From Lateolabrax maculatus (lineage: Eukaryota > Chordata > Actinopteri > Acropomatiformes > Lateolabracidae), in contig CM062214.1 of assembly GCA_031216445.1 (NCBI GenBank), positions 26,132,501 to 26,196,500 on the forward strand: a stretch of DNA of 64,000 nucleotides. Direction: 5' to 3'. Numbering within the stretch: position 1 is the stretch's first letter; each line of letters begins with the position of its first letter. This document shows, piece by piece, positions 24,001 through 36,890 of this stretch. The notes beneath the pieces were generated by a model that searched no databases, had not been told where the DNA came from, and saw only the letters and a list, made by a program, of their open reading frames with translations. The position numbers and the translations under genes were made by a program.

Positions 24001-26791
24001 CACTTTTATAATAACGTCTGGGGTTTGGACCTGGGCCTTAGTGATGAAACTAGTTTTAAACACTGGTGGAAGAAGTATTTAGATCCTTTACTCAAGTAAA
24101 AGTACTAATACCACACTGCAAAAATACTCCACTACAAGTTAAAGTACTGCATTCTTAACCTACTTAAATGAAAGGACAAAGTATTATTAGCAAAATATAT
24201 TTAAAGTATCATTAAAGTAAAAGTACTCATAGTTCAGTAAAATGTTCCCTATTTTAAACTAACTACTAGCTTTTAACTACTTTATATAGTGTTTGGTAGT
24301 TTAATCCACAGCAATGCATCATGGTCTATAAGATCATCATATGTTTATTAAATAGTTTATTTAGATTAAGAAGTAGGAGAATTTTCTCAACCCATAAAGG
24401 AAAACTTCATCCTAATACTTCATCCTAACTAAAGCTGTCAGATCACTGTAGTGCAGTAAAAAGTACATTATTTACCTCTGAGATGTGGTGGAGTATAAGT
24501 ATAAAGCTGCATAAAATGGAAATACTCATGTAAAGTACCTCAGACATGTACCTAAGGACAGCACTTGAGTAAATGTACTGCGTTATATTCCACCACTGGT
24601 TTTCAGAAAGTTAAAGTGTTGTCTGTAAACTTTAAGGTTCAGTGTCTGTGTGTTGTTCAGTGAACTGCATTTAATCTGCAGATCAGACATCTGATGTGCA
24701 GGAGCTTTCATTGTTTTCACAACAGAACCTGTCAAAGCCTATCATTTAGGTTCAAGTAGTGCAGAATTTCTCTCAGACACATGGGAAGAGCCGCAGTTCT
24801 GCAAACACAAGTCGACGTCGATATATAAATCGATCTGCACACGGATCGATATGTTTTAACAATTATTTTAAAGGGAACATTTTAGGTTAATTTCCTTAAA
24901 CGAGGTCAGTTCAGGACGCTGCAGCCCGTCTTCATCGTGGGTCAAATTCCCCAGGATGGTGTTAATTTTTTACCTCTTTAACATGTAGGTGTGAATACGA
25001 TTCATCACAAATTCATAACTAAGTGACTAGTTTCACTTCAGCTGGAGTTTACCCTCTTTCTTGCCTTAACAAGCCTTCACGCAGGATACACCCAGGTCTG
25101 TAGTTTCCAACGTAGGGTACTGTGTGTCAGAGTGTGTATTCAGGTGTGTGTGTGTGTGCTGCAGTATAATGTCACTAATGTTTTACTGCTTTCTGCACTA
25201 ATCAATGTTTGAAAAGAGAACAAAATAACATCACATGACCAAATACAGGAAACCCTCTAAGCCGAAGCTCGGAGGGAAATAAACTTAATGAAATGATGTA
25301 TATTTTGCTCCTTAAATACTTGAGTACATTTACTGAAGTACAGCTTGAATTACTTCATATAATTATTTCCTTCTTGTGAGTTTATGTACTTTTATGTTTT
25401 TTTTTTAGATGGATATTACTGACGTTCTAATTCTGATGCTTTGTTGTTTATTGTGTGATTTCATATGATATAAGGTGACCTTCAGTGCCATGAAAGGCGC
25501 CACCAAATAAAATGTATTATTATTCTTATCTGACGAGTGTACTACTTTGGTTCACTGTTGATTTAAAATAATCAGCAGTAACTGATTATATTTACTGAAG
25601 TACTATACGGAAGTACAATGCTGAGCTAATTGTACCTTGCAACCTTTTATTTTTACTCCACTACATTTCCTGACAGTTTAAGTTACTTTTCAGGTTAAAA
25701 GTTTATAAACTATGATGCACTGTTACAAATGAAACCCTCCAACATCTAATAATATAGTTAAAATCAGCTCCGGCTGGAACAAATACAACAGTGAAATGCT
25801 GCTTCCACATTAATAATAATATAATATATAACATAACAATCACAGTTTGTCTGCAAAACAAATACTCTTATGATACTTTAAGTACATTTAGCTGATAATA
25901 CTTTCAATTATGTACTTTAAATGCAGGACTTTTACTTGTGTAACTGAGTAAATGCTGTATTGTTACTTTCACTTACAGTAAGTAAATGAATACTTCCACC
26001 AAACGTTAAGTACATGCAAAGGCAGGTCTGGAGGTGTGTGAGCATAACGGAGGTCTTATATGTAAAGAGCAAACATATTTAAGACAAAGTACACATAGAA
26101 AGTACTTGCACTCCCCTATATTTCAAAGGAGGACAATGTACTTTTAGGTTAGTAGTTACTTTATGAGTTAACACAAAAAACACATGGTGACATTATAAAA
26201 TATGATGAATTGTAATAGATTTAACTACCTGAAAGTATATAAAGCAGTTTAAATAAGCTCCACCTCCACCAACTGCAACATTAAAGTACAGCTCCCATGT
26301 GAAAGCATCAATAATAAGATACAGTCATGTAGAACAGTGACAGGGGCATAAACACACTTTTACTTTTGATATTTGAAGTACATTTTGTTGCCAGTGCTTC
26401 TGTACTTCAACTTAATTAGAACTTTAAACGCAGGAGTATTTATACAGTGTTGTATTTCTACTTTTACTAAGTAAAAGCTCAGAATACTTCTTCCACCAAA
26501 GTCAGACTCCGTTGTGATCTGGATAGTTTTAGAGTTTTTCTTGCACCTCTGGATATTAATCGTGAGAAACGTCTGAGCCGGACTCACCTTCCCTCCTCCC
26601 GCAGCTCACCTGGCTCACCTGGCGTCGCTGCGCCTTGACGCTGAGCCACAGGGGGAGACCGTGCCTCCAAACGGCCGAGAGCAGCGACACGAGTTCAGAC
26701 AAAAGAAGGAAAGAAGCAGCGTCCTCACCTTCCTGGACTTCCCGGACTCCTCCAGCTCCCTCTCCATCGAAGGTATCGATACTTCAATCAT
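21001..26791 (-). CDS. snx22: Sorting nexin 22 (PX-domain protein)
   Basis: A small PX-domain protein expected to bind phosphoinositides on endosomal membranes. Seven exons join in frame: 26791-26729, 23397-23314, 22722-22618, 22171-22077, 21598-21566, 21317-21250 and 21113-21001. They give 186 residues (human SNX22 193). The PX core comprises FRVEVLFNGRKHYVL, the basic RRSSEF motif (38-43) and the proline-rich loop PDFPSK (57-62), then LEQRRQELEDYIQ. The C-terminal half matches the SNX22 tail with FFQDPYISD and DVVVDGVLQGFYP. Because of this tail I call SNX22 rather than another small PX protein. The start is taken at MIEVSIPS, like human MLEVHIPS; another in-frame ATG lies six codons upstream at 26809. 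The small 33-base exon (21598-21566) keeps phase on both sides. Confidence 0.92.
24061..24598 (+). mobile_element. Full-length hAT-like miniature element (family A), snx22 intron 1
   Basis: The left end CACTGGTGGAA and right end TTCCACCACTG are an 11-base terminal inverted repeat with one mismatch. hAT elements typically begin CAGNG. The flanks GTTTTAAA and GTTTTCAG share five of eight bases, compatible with a decayed 8-bp target duplication. Inside are repeated AGTAAAAGTAC-type blocks and no coding frame. Confidence 0.75.
25570..25999 (-). mobile_element. Family A element, reverse orientation
   Basis: It carries GCAGGACTTTTACTTGTG near 25924 and ends with ACTTCCACCA, the inverted family A terminus. 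The left end is diffuse; related TACTTGAGTACATTTACTGA sequence appears from about 25315. Confidence 0.55.
26085..26499 (-). mobile_element. Family A element, reverse orientation
   Basis: It ends AGAATACTTCTTCCACCA at about 26499, preceded by CTTTTACTAAGTAAAAGCTC. It sits directly beside the previous copy, about 230 bases upstream of snx22 exon 1. Confidence 0.6.
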
Positions 26792-26799
26792 CGGGAAGT

Positions 26800-29700
26800 C
26801 TTCGCCCATCGGACGCGTTCACGGTCTGCAGCTGATTCAACGCTGCACGGGAACTTGAACGCGTCCCGGAACTGAGTGTGTTGTCTCCCGGTGTGTCGGT
26901 GTGTCTGTCGGTGGGTCGGTCGGTCCCTCCCGTTGTGCTCCACCTACACACTAATGGCACAAACCCGAGCAGCAGGCGCGTGCAGGGACGTTAAAGGCGC
27001 AGTCCAACATTTAGGAGGAAAAGTTCAGACAGAGCTGCAGACCTGTGAAGGATCACAGAGACAGATGTGTTAGAGACTCAGTGCAGGGTTAAAACCTTCA
27101 AAATCATTCAAAACAAAACAATGTGACCGCACAAAAAGTTCTGAATCCTAATAAAAAGCGTCCGTTCAACCCCTGAAAACCAAAACGAGCTGAAAGACAC
27201 TAAAACTCAACTAAAACACTAAAGTTGCAGATTCACATCGTTAATATAAAATATTGATTACAGCAGCTTTAAGTATATAGTGAGTTTAAAAATACTGAAA
27301 TGACCCAAAGCGTCTATGTTCTTAATTCTAGTATAAAACTCCCAAATTCCCAGAATAAATGAGGATTTGGCTTCAGTGTCCTCAGTGGTCGAGCCCATGT
27401 TTAAAGAATAAAATAAGAATTATTCCTCTTCAAACACAGACTGCCAAATGTTTCTTATAAATCTACGGACACAGAATTAATAACTCATACAACAAAATAA
27501 CATGTTAACTAAAGGTCCACTTACTCACTTTTGCCACTTACATGTGATGACAACTAAGGAAACTTTATAAACAGAATAAACTTTCACACACAAATCAAAT
27601 ATTGTTTTTGCACAAAGAAAGATGCCATAAATTATCTAATACTTATTAATTTAATATATATTTATTTAGTAAAAAGGTGAACAAACTCAAGGCCACTGGG
27701 TTTAAAAATGACCAGCCTTCAGACGCTTCACGTCTCTTTCAGATTCAGGTTCACTTCCCACTGAGCCTGAAACACAAAGTCAAACCAAAACAATTCATTG
27801 GACATAAAAAGGGATGTAAACCCAGACCACATAACTCACAGCTGTATCACATCCTCTCGGACTCTAAGATAACCAATTCTCATTCTTCTGCCATTTAAAT
27901 ACCACGACGTGCTCATTTTCCAAGTGCTGATCTCAACCAGAGTCACATGCTCTGCCTGTGACCTGCCATCATGGGATTTATCTCTTCCCATCCCTGTTGT
28001 TGCTCACTGCGTTTTCTTTTCAAGCAGGCAGAGCTTCCTGAAGCCAAATATAACTGCAATCTGCTCGTCTGCGTTGTTGTGTCACCACGGTGTTTTACTA
28101 CGGCTCACGTGAATCCCTGAACACTCAGTGTGTCTGAAATCCCACCGTCAGCAGATGCGAGCTACACACATTAACAGGGAGGAAGTTGGTCTTTCGCAGC
28201 TGTAACGTGACGCTTGACTGGCAGCTTAAGTCTCATCAGTTTCTGTCTTTAACAATGTCCCAAAGTTAAATAATTCTTCATGTTTTCCGTGTTGGTTTGG
28301 ACTCTTTAGTGGATCCAATCTGAGTTTAAAGGAGTTTATAGGACGACAAGAACTTCACAAGCCATAAAAGTCTAATTTTTCTAATCTATGAGGTTTTTCA
28401 TGATTTCAGTTTATTACTTAGTGGATTTCCTGGATAAAAAACCAGGCAGGAAAGTTTCTTTCACTATTATATGTTGCTTCAGTACCGTGAGCCTTGAGTA
28501 CAACAACAATAAACAAACAAGATACAACGTTTTAATCAGTGAGCTTTTTCAGAGCCAGACTGTCTGTCTCCTGGCTGTGGCTCCATATTTTAAGGTCACT
28601 TTCTCTCAGCTTCCTGTCAGATTTTCTGCTGTGGCTTCTGCCCTTGAGGTCAGCCTTCCTCTTGTCCACTTCTGCCTTTCTTTATCTTTACTTGGCTCCC
28701 TGCGTCGCCCCTTTGCTTTGTTTACCTGTCCAGATTTTTAACCTGATGCCGAACCAGTAAACCTGGTTTTAATTCAAGCTGCGTGGCCGAGTTATGCATC
28801 CAGTTACACATAGTCTGCAAAACTGAGCTTTTACAATCCGGAAGAAAGTCAGTTAATTTGGATAAACTTGCATTAATCTGGTTAAAATCTTGTATAAATG
28901 TTGTCTGGTAGAGCAGATGAGCTGTACGGCAGCATCATCGACTATTATTTAATAACCAAACCTCAACATTTTAGGGTAAACTCTAGTTACCGGATATATT
29001 TCATAATCTAGATCTATAACCACATCACACATCCTGTTGTACTAGGACGCTTTACATGATTTCCCTAAAACACCTCATGTATTAATAGACTACTACATAT
29101 TGATAATGAACAGATAAAAACAAGACACAGACAAAGTGACCAGGAGGTGAACACAGAGACAGAAATTTCCCTCAGTAAGTAATGCATGATGGTGACACAA
29201 GTGCACCTGAATCATATGTTTAACACAAGATACTCACTGAAAGAATAAGTTATTTAAAATCTGTAATTAAAAATCTGAAATCAGGAAGTTGTTGTTCATG
29301 AGAAGGACACAAGGATTTAGTATGTCTGCATTTGAATTCCAATCTTCTGAAACTCTTTTCGGGGGAACGTAGATTGTCATTTTGAGACATACCGGCTGGT
29401 CCGAGGAGCGTGATGCAATTTGTGGGAGCGAGTGTGTGAATGAAAGAAAGCACTGTCATCCAGAATAACTGTGTTAGCTGACGCATTCCTGAGTTCTGCT
29501 CACAGTGCAACTGTGATATGAACTGATACAAACACATCCTCCACATCCTCATACGGAACAACTAACTAGGAGTGCTGTGCATAATGGGAATACGATGAAT
29601 TAACTGTCTCCCTTAAACAACTTTGACATGAAATCAATGCTTAATATGGAATTAAACTGATTTTCTTGATCATATTTCTCATGTTTTTCTCCATATTGTT

Positions 29701-29989
29701 GGTTTATTCAAAGGTAATTTATACCCAGAGTTTTCATTACTGTATGACACATTTTATTGCTCTAAGTTTTCTTTCTGCTGTGATTGAGCTGAAATGATCT
29801 GAAGCTAAATGATGTTTTGCTTCATGGACTTAATGTCTGGTTGTTGTGACAGAAACGAGCTCCTGCTTCGAAAAGGATCAATATCCTGTCATCACGAGTT
29901 CAATCTGAATTTACCCTTTTAATGCCACAGTGAATCTGCAGCTAAGGTCTTTCTTCACCCACATGTGCATTTTTGAAATGTACAGTAAA

Positions 29990-30054
<65 letters not shown>

Positions 30055-30190
30055 TTATTATTATTTTTTTTACTATATTTATTGTTATTTTCAACCAGCT
30101 TTTATTGTTATTTTATTGCATTTGTCTGTATGTTTTGATCTGTTCTGTTATTTGTTATTAAATATATAAATTACACTCCATGAAACATAA
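26800..30190. other. Intergenic region between snx22 promoter and dnai4 3' end
   Basis: The first 200 bases upstream of snx22 are fairly GC-rich and hold GTCGGT-type repeats (about 26895-26930), a likely promoter area without a TATA box. The remainder is AT-rich. Open frames at 27677-27898 and 28388-28741 show no recognisable protein. A TA microsatellite closes the region. Confidence 0.5.
29992..30051 (+). repeat. (TA)n microsatellite
   Basis: About 26 TA units, followed by ATT units, just beyond the dnai4 polyadenylation signal. Confidence 0.95.
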
Positions 30191-30199
30191 CATTAAATA

Positions 30200-30205
30200 T
30201 TTATT
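30200..30205 (-). terminator. Polyadenylation signal of dnai4
   Basis: AATAAA on the minus strand, 115 bases after the dnai4 stop codon. The distance is typical. Confidence 0.6.
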
Positions 30206-30319
30206 GCATTTCCAAAATGTTCAATAACTGGCAACAATTAAACGTATTTAAGAGAATCAACCACAATGCCACAAACCTAAGGCATAAGTTTGATGTTCTT
30301 AAAATGGCAAATTTTAGAT

Positions 30320-33300
30320 TTAGACTTTTAAATTGCAGTTTTTCAAGTGTAAAGCTATCTGGATGATGTCGTCCAAACTGTCCACCTGAAAGAAAGAGCA
30401 GGAGAGTTTAACCTACTTACTAAATGTTTTTCCCTACACTGATTTTATATTCTTCTTATTCCTCCATCATAAATCTCCTCTTTGCCTCTCTGGATCTCAG
30501 TTGCACCATAGCTGATCTATAAAAACTGATTTTACTTTTAGCACTCTGTAAAGCCACCTAAAAACAAAATCACTTACACTCTCTGTAACATCAAGACCCT
30601 TCTCAACAATTGACCCATATCCTGTCTTTAAGTACTTATTTAAAGTTAAATAAATTAATATATGCATGTGCTTGTATGTTTTAAGCGTTTTGCACATATC
30701 ACGTAGGCCACCTCAGTTTTACCTGCTTGCCTTCTCCCACACTGAGGTTCTTGAGCTGGTAGACAGTCACCTGCCCATCGCTGTCGCCCACCAAGACGCA
30801 GTCTGTCCCTTTGGCAAACAACAGGGACGTCACCTTCACAAAGGGTGCGGCATGGTGCACAATGATTGGGTACAGGCTAAAGGAGAGGAAAGGTTTGTAT
30901 TTAGTGGACACAGGATTATGTTTCAAGTCAGATAAAAACAAATGAAAGTAAGCGAGACAGAGCAGGTTCTCTGTCGGTCTGACTCACAGGCTCAAGTTCA
31001 GGTCCCAGATCTCCACCTGTCGTCCATTTATGGCTGCAAATATTGTGGACCAGTTTGGGGACCACTTTATGGCAAACACGGCAGTCTGGATGGATGTGAA
31101 GCTCAACACGGGGTTAAAGCGGCCCTGCTTCCACAAGTGGATGGTCCAGTCAGAGGAGCAGCTCAGGAATACATCAGAACAGAATGGAGACCATTCGATG
31201 TGGTTCACCGGGCACTGACAGAGAGCGAAAAGGGATTTTTAATTAGTAATAAATCAAATTGTAGTAAATGGGTAACAGCATCACACAACGCAAGGTATTG
31301 CATGTTCTTTGTCATTGTTTGTTATGGTTATTCAGTGGTCTACTTGTCACTTTTATGTGAATGCAGTATTTCTGCCGATGGGAACACAGATAGTTTGGTC
31401 GGGAGGCGAATGTAAGCCGGAATAACTCAAACTACTTTCTGCAGGTTTGGTTTGAAGTCAACAATCAATCCGTGAGGCTGAAAAGCCGGGGTTAAACTCA
31501 AATTTAGTTTACCAACCTGCTTTGATATGCTTTAATCCAGAAGGACTTACAAAGTGTTTTCGGTAGGTGTCCAGATGATTCTGACTGTTGGAGAAGGAGC
31601 ACTTGTGGATGAGACCCTCACATGTGCCAACCAGATAGATACTTGAATCCTGCAGGATAAGTGAAAGCCGGGAGAATTATGGGACATATTTTCATGTCAG
31701 AGTCAAAGTCAGAGAAACGTTTATGATTAAGCTTTTTAGCCTGAGGACTAGGCTCAGTTAAAACCTGATTTCTGTGGCCAACTTACTGTTGGGTGGAAGT
31801 CAATGCAAAGACCGGGAGTCACTACTGACAGAACACTTTCCGTCTTATTCTTGCTCCCTGCAGCCTTCTTCTTAGGATTTTTAGCACTCCTCAGCTTCAT
31901 CAGGTCTAAGAACACGTTTTTAGACGAGATTACAGTGTTAGTGTAAATAATTTACATGAGAACATTCTCACAGCAAACCTTGTGTCACATTCACTGGACA
32001 GGTTATGATATAAAGTTAGGTTGTGACTTAGTGTTGCAGACTTCAGTACCTATGCAGTCGAGACCATTGCTGCAGAGGAGCCACTTGGTAACTCGGCCAT
32101 CTGACGAAACAGAGACCAGAGCTTCCACCCTGTCCTCCCCCGATAATCCCATCTCTTGTTTGGCCCAGTTGACCTGCCACACTGGATGCAGGTGCTTTTT
32201 GGAACATTCACTACAAAACAAAAAAAAAACACCAGAGAAGATACCAGAAACGGAGTTTGGTCCAGTAGTTTTTCAGCATTTGATGTGAGAGTTTATTCAT
32301 ATGTCCTCTACGGAAGTCCTGAGAGGCAAGTGAGAAAAAAACATTCTGGTGATCCATTTTGTAAGTCTGATCGTAATTGTTTTCCTCTCCTGTTTTTCAT
32401 TCATCTGTGAAAACAGGTGGGAAAGGTGAAATATTTTTGTCAGGATCAGGTGTTTGTTGTTGTAATACTCATTTCGCCCACAAGAGGCTGAAGTGCACCA
32501 CTACCCTATGTTCTAAATTAAAATACACATCCAGCCAAAAGAAACACAAGACAGTAATTTCACATAACTTGCTAACACACAATGTATGTTTCTTGTATTT
32601 TGAGTGCTCTGAGAAATTAAAATTCACCTGGAAGAAAACATGAATGATTTTAGTCCTGTTCTGAACCTGAGGTAGTGGTGCACTTCAGCCTCTTGTGGTT
32701 GAAATGAGTAATTACAACAAAAAAATTATCCTGATAAAAACATATTTTTCACCTTCAACAATTTAGATTATACTTAGAAAAATGGATGAATGATTTTTTT
32801 TTTTCTCACTTGCCTCTCAGGGCTTCTGTAGTTCACCGTCCACACACACACACACACAGTCCTCACCTGCTGTTGGTCATACATGCCTTGTTGTTCCGAC
32901 TCTGGACATCGTAGATGGCTATAGTGCCGTCGAACATCCCTACAGCCAGCTGGTTGGGGTTGTTGGCTGAGAAATCCAGGGATGTCACACAACTATGCGA
33001 GTGGAAGACGCGCTCCGGCCACTGCACAGGGAGACACATTTAGAATCACTTTTTATATGATTAGAAAGCGCTTAACAATTTTCCTCTCATTTCCCCATTC
33101 ACAATTTGGGGTTCAGTGTCTTTCCCCTCGACAGTTTGAAATGTGGACAGGAAGAGCCATACTTTCAATATTTACCTAGAAAACACGATAGACAAAAGCA
33201 TTTCAGATACTTCCTATTACCACTCAGTTTTTGGTTTTACTCGCGGGTCGAGACAGGGCACTGGAAGATGATGGCTGAAAGGAAATAAAGGGCAAATTTG

Positions 33301-36300
33301 TTTTCTAAATATACCGTAGGGTTTTTGAGGGACCAGCAGCAGATCAGACCTGGTTTCTGGTTGTTGGGGTCACACTCGCCATAGCCCACTGCCAGGAGAT
33401 CCTTACAGAGAGTACAGAGCACAAACAGAGAGGTACACTACAGCACAAGAAGCTTTAATTCAGCCTTTTAAACAAAGACTAATAAGTAATGTAAAAGTAT
33501 ATTATAAAGGCACAGATGTTAAAGTTTGGTTAAGTGTTTTTGATCCCCATTGCAGCTTCGACACTGAACAAAAAACAACAATGACGCCGGTGCCCAGAAT
33601 GTGTTCTGCTCTTAAACAGCAGCAGCAGGTTTGGGTGTTTTGGTCTTTGGTTTTTGTCCTGTGTTACCATGTTCTCCTTGTTCCAAGCCATGCTGGTGAT
33701 GTTGCATCCTTTGGTGATCTCGCAGCTGAAAGCCCAGAGTCGTTCCAGAGTTGGAGATAAGGAGCTCTCCTCACTCTGTTCCTCGGTCCCAGGCTTCTCC
33801 GTGCTGTCAGGGTCTTACACAATCAACGTTACTACACCGTATACGGCATCTATTCAAATACACTTACATTACTAACTACTAACACTGTGAGAAAGCAGCA
33901 GTAACCTGAGTTTACCTTCTAGTATGGGCAGCTGTCTGTAAGCAGCCAGCTTGGGCTGAAAGACGTTTGCCAGGACGCTCCTCTCCATCACTAATAAGCT
34001 CTGTTGGAATGACTCCGACAACATGATCAGCTGTGGGTCAGGCTCAGCGTTGCCACACATTTCCAACTCTAGTGAACTGATGGTACTGGCTGAGGGAATG
34101 ATATATGAGAAAATTGATACATGCATGTTATTGCAAAATTTGGCTTAAATCTGTCAGAACATCTATAGGATTGAATACTATGAATGGCTTGGGAACAGAC
34201 ATGTTTGTTAGTTGTTGGAGTCAATGTTACCTGTGCCGACTGTGCTGCTGCTGCTGCTGATCTTCTCTCTTGTCTTCTCTTTACCTTTGCTGGGTTTCAC
34301 AGTAGTCTCCTGATAGTTGGCCTTCTCCCCTTCAGCAGTTTCATTTTGCTCACAGAAAGAGTCATAGATGTCCGAGACAGTAGCAGTTGTGTCTGTGGAG
34401 AATTTAAACTAACTGTCCTCTTTGAAAAAATGAGCTCTGATAACCCTGCACCAAAGTACTGGTTCTATCTAGATACTGCAGACTAAATCCAAATTGATTA
34501 TTACATTTTGTAGTGTTCCTTTTTACTAAAACATTATCATGTGACATCAGCTAGTCGGCAAAGACAGCTGCTGTCTTTAGAAACTTAAGTTTGGACTTTG
34601 AAATAATAATATATTGATGAAGTTTCACTATCAGACAAAACATTGGGCTATACCAAAACACTAAACACTAAAGAAATAAACATAACCAAAAACAGTAAAC
34701 AAATAGGACAATTAAGCCTAACCTTTATCCACCATGACAATCTTGTCACACTGGATCTGTTTGCTTTTAGGTGCTCCATTGAATGTCTGCATTGATCGCA
34801 CCCCATACTTATCGTTGCCCATTCTGGTTTGGCAAAGCTCAGCATATAGAATGTTTCTCTCTCTGGAAGAACAAGGTGAAAAGTAGAAGACGAGTAGAAG
34901 AAGAAAAAGAGTACTGCATGTCACTGACTAACATGTTTTCACTGAATATAAACTGACAAGTGTCTTTACACACACTGTACAGTATGTTAAAGACATGACA
35001 TTCCTATTTCTCAGTCTGTCCCTGTCTATCACATTTCCACTTCCACTTGCCTGCCTTGTGACTCTGTAAGCTCATGTACCTCCATCTTGCCATTTCAGTC
35101 TGCCTACTTGTCTGCACTTGGGTCCTATCACCGTGACCTCACACTCACTTAATAGTTTCTGCATCATCATCGTCCTCTGACACACAGGTGTTGGGTATGT
35201 CCAGCAGTGAAATGGTATCTGTCTCAGAGAGGCAGATGTCTACTACCTCATCCAACATCTCTTCTGTCACATGTTGTTTCACATTTTCTCTTTTCCTAAG
35301 CACCTCTGGCAGGAAACAAAAGACAGATAATATATCTGAATACCTAATATACATGTATACAATACCACAAAAAGACTATCTGCTTTGTGTCATTTAATCA
35401 TAAAATGGTGTAAATTTAATTCTACCCTGCTGCATGTGGCAATATTTTATTGCATTTAACAATGTAAAACCAAATACACATTTTAAACAATAGAACAGGA
35501 TATGATAATCACCAGGAGGAAACAGTGATAACAATAAACATAATGATAATATATATTAAAAAAAGAATAGTAACCGCATGGAGCTGGGATGTTTATTGGT
35601 ATGTCGAGTCTGGGAACACTATCTTCAGTCTCCTTAGTCAGTGACGCTTTGGTAGACAGGCTGGATAGTCGGCTGCTACCCATAAATGAGCTGCAAAACA
35701 ATGTTATATCACTGAGTCAGTCACAAATGTATGGCTATATTTGATCTATAAAGCAACACAAAACTAACACACAGTCATATGTAATAAAAGACAATTTGCA
35801 AAACATAACCATCAATCATATTTCTATGGTAAAATTATTATTTCCCCCACCACCATCACTCCAGACCTGCTGTTTGATCATCAGATTAACTGGTGTACTG
35901 TTTGTGAATGTTACCACCTGGTACCTGGAAATGGGCACATTGAAGCTTGAAGCGGATTTCGAGTAGTCTGATCCTGAGGTGGAAAAGATTTCATCCAGAA
36001 AGAATCTGCCTGGTTTGGACTGCATGTGCCCTGGCTCTGCCTGATACAGGGGCAGAGGAGTGACGTTGTTGCCTTCAGCGTCCAACACCTGCAAAGACGA
36101 CAACAACAGCAAAAATACGTTAAGCTTTTACTTTATGTACTTCAAGTGCGTTTTGGAAAGACATACAACGTTTTAATAAAACAAATGTTTAAGCACAGCT
36201 ACCACAAACTACACCCCTGTTGAAATAGGCCATTAATATGAGATATAAAAATGCATGTTGTCTGAGTGATGGAGGGTCAGCACGGTTCATGGCTGAAGCT

Positions 36301-36890
36301 GATAGGAGATCACTGCATGTAACCTATTTTTTCACAATGTTACAATTGTGGGGAAAGACATTATAACTAAATCTGAGTAACATTAACTTATTGTGTTTTG
36401 TTGTCAATCTCAAACTTTTAATGGGTCTATTCTGTCTTTAACTGGATTTTGCACAGATGACATGAATTAAAACTAACAACCTTAACTATTGTAACTTTGA
36501 CCTATTTTCCTTTTACTTACTGTTTACCTGGATAATATTTCAACTATTATTATTATCATCTCATTTCTATTATTACCCTACACAAGGCTAAACTTTAATG
36601 TTTATCTACACACCAATGCACCATGTTACCATCAGCTTAATGATTCTTCTAACTATAATATGATTATTGTGACAGGAAATGATAAGTTTAATACATTCAG
36701 CAGAATCAGAAGACGCAGATACCCTGACAGCTCTTGCTGGAGCCCGACTGGGGCTCCGCTCCTGAATGTTGAGTTTGCTGCTGCTGACGCCGAACATGAG
36801 GGAGTTTCTCCGGCTTTGTGACTCTGTGAAGCTCCACTTGTGTCTTGAACCTGGACTGACATGATGAATTCCCGACAGTGAAGTGTTCAT
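30320..36890 (-). CDS. dnai4: Dynein axonemal intermediate chain 4 (WDR78)
   Basis: A WD-repeat intermediate chain of axonemal dynein in motile cilia. Sixteen coding exons keep one frame: 36890-36723, 36088-35925, 35690-35575, 35305-35149, 34862-34723, 34392-34231, 34089-33916, 33813-33668, 33401-33315, 33021-32867, 32210-32050, 31905-31787, 31649-31551, 31214-30988, 30876-30723 and 30385-30320. They give 764 residues (human about 848). The N-terminal half is serine-rich and includes VLDAEGNNVTPLPLY and an acidic DDDDAE patch. WD-type units fill roughly residues 390-745, for example DLLAVGYGECDP...CCWSLKNP, WSPFCSDVFLSCSSDWTIHLW, WSTIFAAINGRQVEIWDL and CVLVGDSDGQVTVYQL. The assignment to DNAI4 rather than DNAI3 rests on recalled similarity, so the family is firmer than the paralogue. 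The first ATG lies just after an acceptor-like CTCCCAG, implying an upstream 5' UTR exon. Confidence 0.85.
32309..32830. mobile_element. Long foldback (MITE-like) element in dnai4 intron 10
   Basis: The ends TACGGAAGTCCTGAGAGGCA and TGCCTCTCAGGGCTTCTGTA are inverted repeats that extend inward. Inner arms at about 32457-32505 and 32671-32722 also pair (AAGAGGCTGAAGTGCACCAC against GTGGTGCACTTCAGCCTCTT). Each arm is about 160-195 bases. Both ends carry TA, as expected for a TA target duplication. There is no transposase frame. Confidence 0.85.

Noticed and set aside
30942..31415. 157-residue plus-strand frame
   Set aside because: It is the antisense shadow of the dnai4 exon at 31214-30988.
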